DNA of 64,000 nucleotides. Origin: [Anoxybacillus] calidus (lineage in GTDB: Bacteria; Bacillota; Bacilli; Bacillales; Anoxybacillaceae). The stretch spans positions 590,082 through 654,081 of the forward strand of contig NZ_JACDUU010000001.1 in the NCBI RefSeq assembly GCF_013760845.1, written 5' to 3'. Of the stretch, positions 63,641-64,000 are shown piece after piece. Below the pieces are notes generated by a model that was not told the origin of the DNA, did not search any database, and worked only from the letters and a program-made list of their open reading frames with translations. The position numbers and the translations under genes were made by a program. Position 1 is the first letter of the stretch. Every line of letters begins with the position of its first letter.

Positions 63641-64000
63641 CTGATTCGGAAATTAACATCACACGATCACGAAACACTATTTTCTTTTTTACAGGAAGAA
63701 GCCTCGTTTAATCTTTTTATCATCGGAGACATTGAATCATTTGGCTATAATGAAGATTTTCAGGAAATATGGGGAGAGTTCACCGAGGATGGAACGTTAA
63801 AGGCCGTGCTTTTAAGGTATTACGATTCATACATTCCATATGCCCGCTCTCCGTTCAATGTTGATGCTTTTGCGGAAATGATGAAAAGCAAACACGATTC
63901 GATTCAATTGTCCGGAAAAACGGAAGTAGTTGCACAATTTGAAAAGGTAAGGGGATTACCATTAGGAAAAAAGAGAGTCATGTATTTTTGTGAATGTACA
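63641..64000 (+). CDS. GNAT-family acetyltransferase, N-terminal part (runs off window)
   Basis: The frame is open from about 63620 to the window end: RKLTSHDHETLFSFLQEE, FNLFIIGDIESFGY and so on, an N-terminal domain seen in some GNAT proteins. GGGGGAG (63628-63634) is well placed, but the next codons are CTG (63641) and ATT (63644), not ATG/GTG/TTG; a TTG at 63626 overlaps the binding site. The acetyl-CoA motif is beyond the window, so the family call is tentative. Confidence 0.55.
   Translation, partial: MIRKLTSHDHETLFSFLQEEASFNLFIIGDIESFGYNEDFQEIWGEFTEDGTLKAVLLRYYDSYIPYARSPFNVDAFAEMMKSKHDSIQLSGKTEVVAQFEKVRGLPLGKKRVMYFCECT

Overview
The window looks like chromosomal DNA of a low-to-mid GC, endospore-forming member of the Bacillaceae, most likely the Anoxybacillus/Parageobacillus/Geobacillus branch. 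Reasons: spore genes (sspN, tlp, spo0M, four YjcZ-type mini-proteins, the yodT-kamA set), a ba-type cytochrome oxidase, and long blocks whose gene order I recall from Bacillus subtilis (ypvA-ypwA-xpt-pbuX-bpsA-ypbQ-dynA-ypbS; yneN-sspN-tlp-yneP-yneR; yodT-S-R-Q-P-kamA-yokU-yozE-yodN-yozD-yodL-yodJ). Names are assigned by reading the translations and from memory of families; no database search was run.

Layout. 1-9 kb: end of a DinG-type helicase, an M32 carboxypeptidase, a leftward ba-type oxidase operon (cbaA, cbaB and a 51-residue subunit IIa), xpt-pbuX behind PurR boxes and a guanine riboswitch, a CheX-like protein, and bpsA-bpsB for alkylpyrone lipids. 9.5-20.8 kb: dynamin-like dynA, a nucleotidyltransferase, small proteins, a rhodanese, a frameshifted membrane gene beside a TlpA-like thioredoxin, a Fur-box-preceded fbpB-like gene, sspN-tlp, two hotdog thioesterases, a HesB-like protein, an unexplained structured RNA region and corA. 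20.9-32.7 kb: DUF502 protein, FAD dehydrogenase, bioB behind a BirA-like operator, a TrxB-like protein and the seven-gene beta-lysine cluster. 32.7-47.8 kb: yozE/yodN/yozD, a His-rich protein-Ser/Thr kinase-spo0M operon, yodL, deoD, yodJ, CDF exporter, cysteine synthase, thiosulfate-type transporter, CorA-like yfjQ, PerR-box ykuU-ykuV and a sirtuin. 47.9-64 kb: four YjcZ mini-genes, rarD, SDR, MATE pump, PAS histidine kinase, TatD-alaX, three MFS transporters, catabolic-type ilvA, an intact IS3-family element, a small conserved protein and the start of a GNAT acetyltransferase.

The most striking unexplained structure is a family of 12 full-length, about 95-130 bp, imperfectly palindromic intergenic elements. 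They share outer arms like GGCTGACC/GGTCAGCC and inner arms like AAGTGTCTGAC/GTCTGACACTT, plus a few short relatives. Paired arms differ between copies but keep pairing. They occur in both core orientations, mostly at gene ends with a T-tract (terminator-like), but two copies lie between divergent genes and two supply the stop codon of the upstream gene. This looks like a dispersed hairpin repeat family partly co-opted as terminators. Other points of note: a four-way-junction-like RNA fold ahead of corA, an IS copy sitting in the loop of the ilvA terminator, and a kinase translationally coupled to Spo0M.
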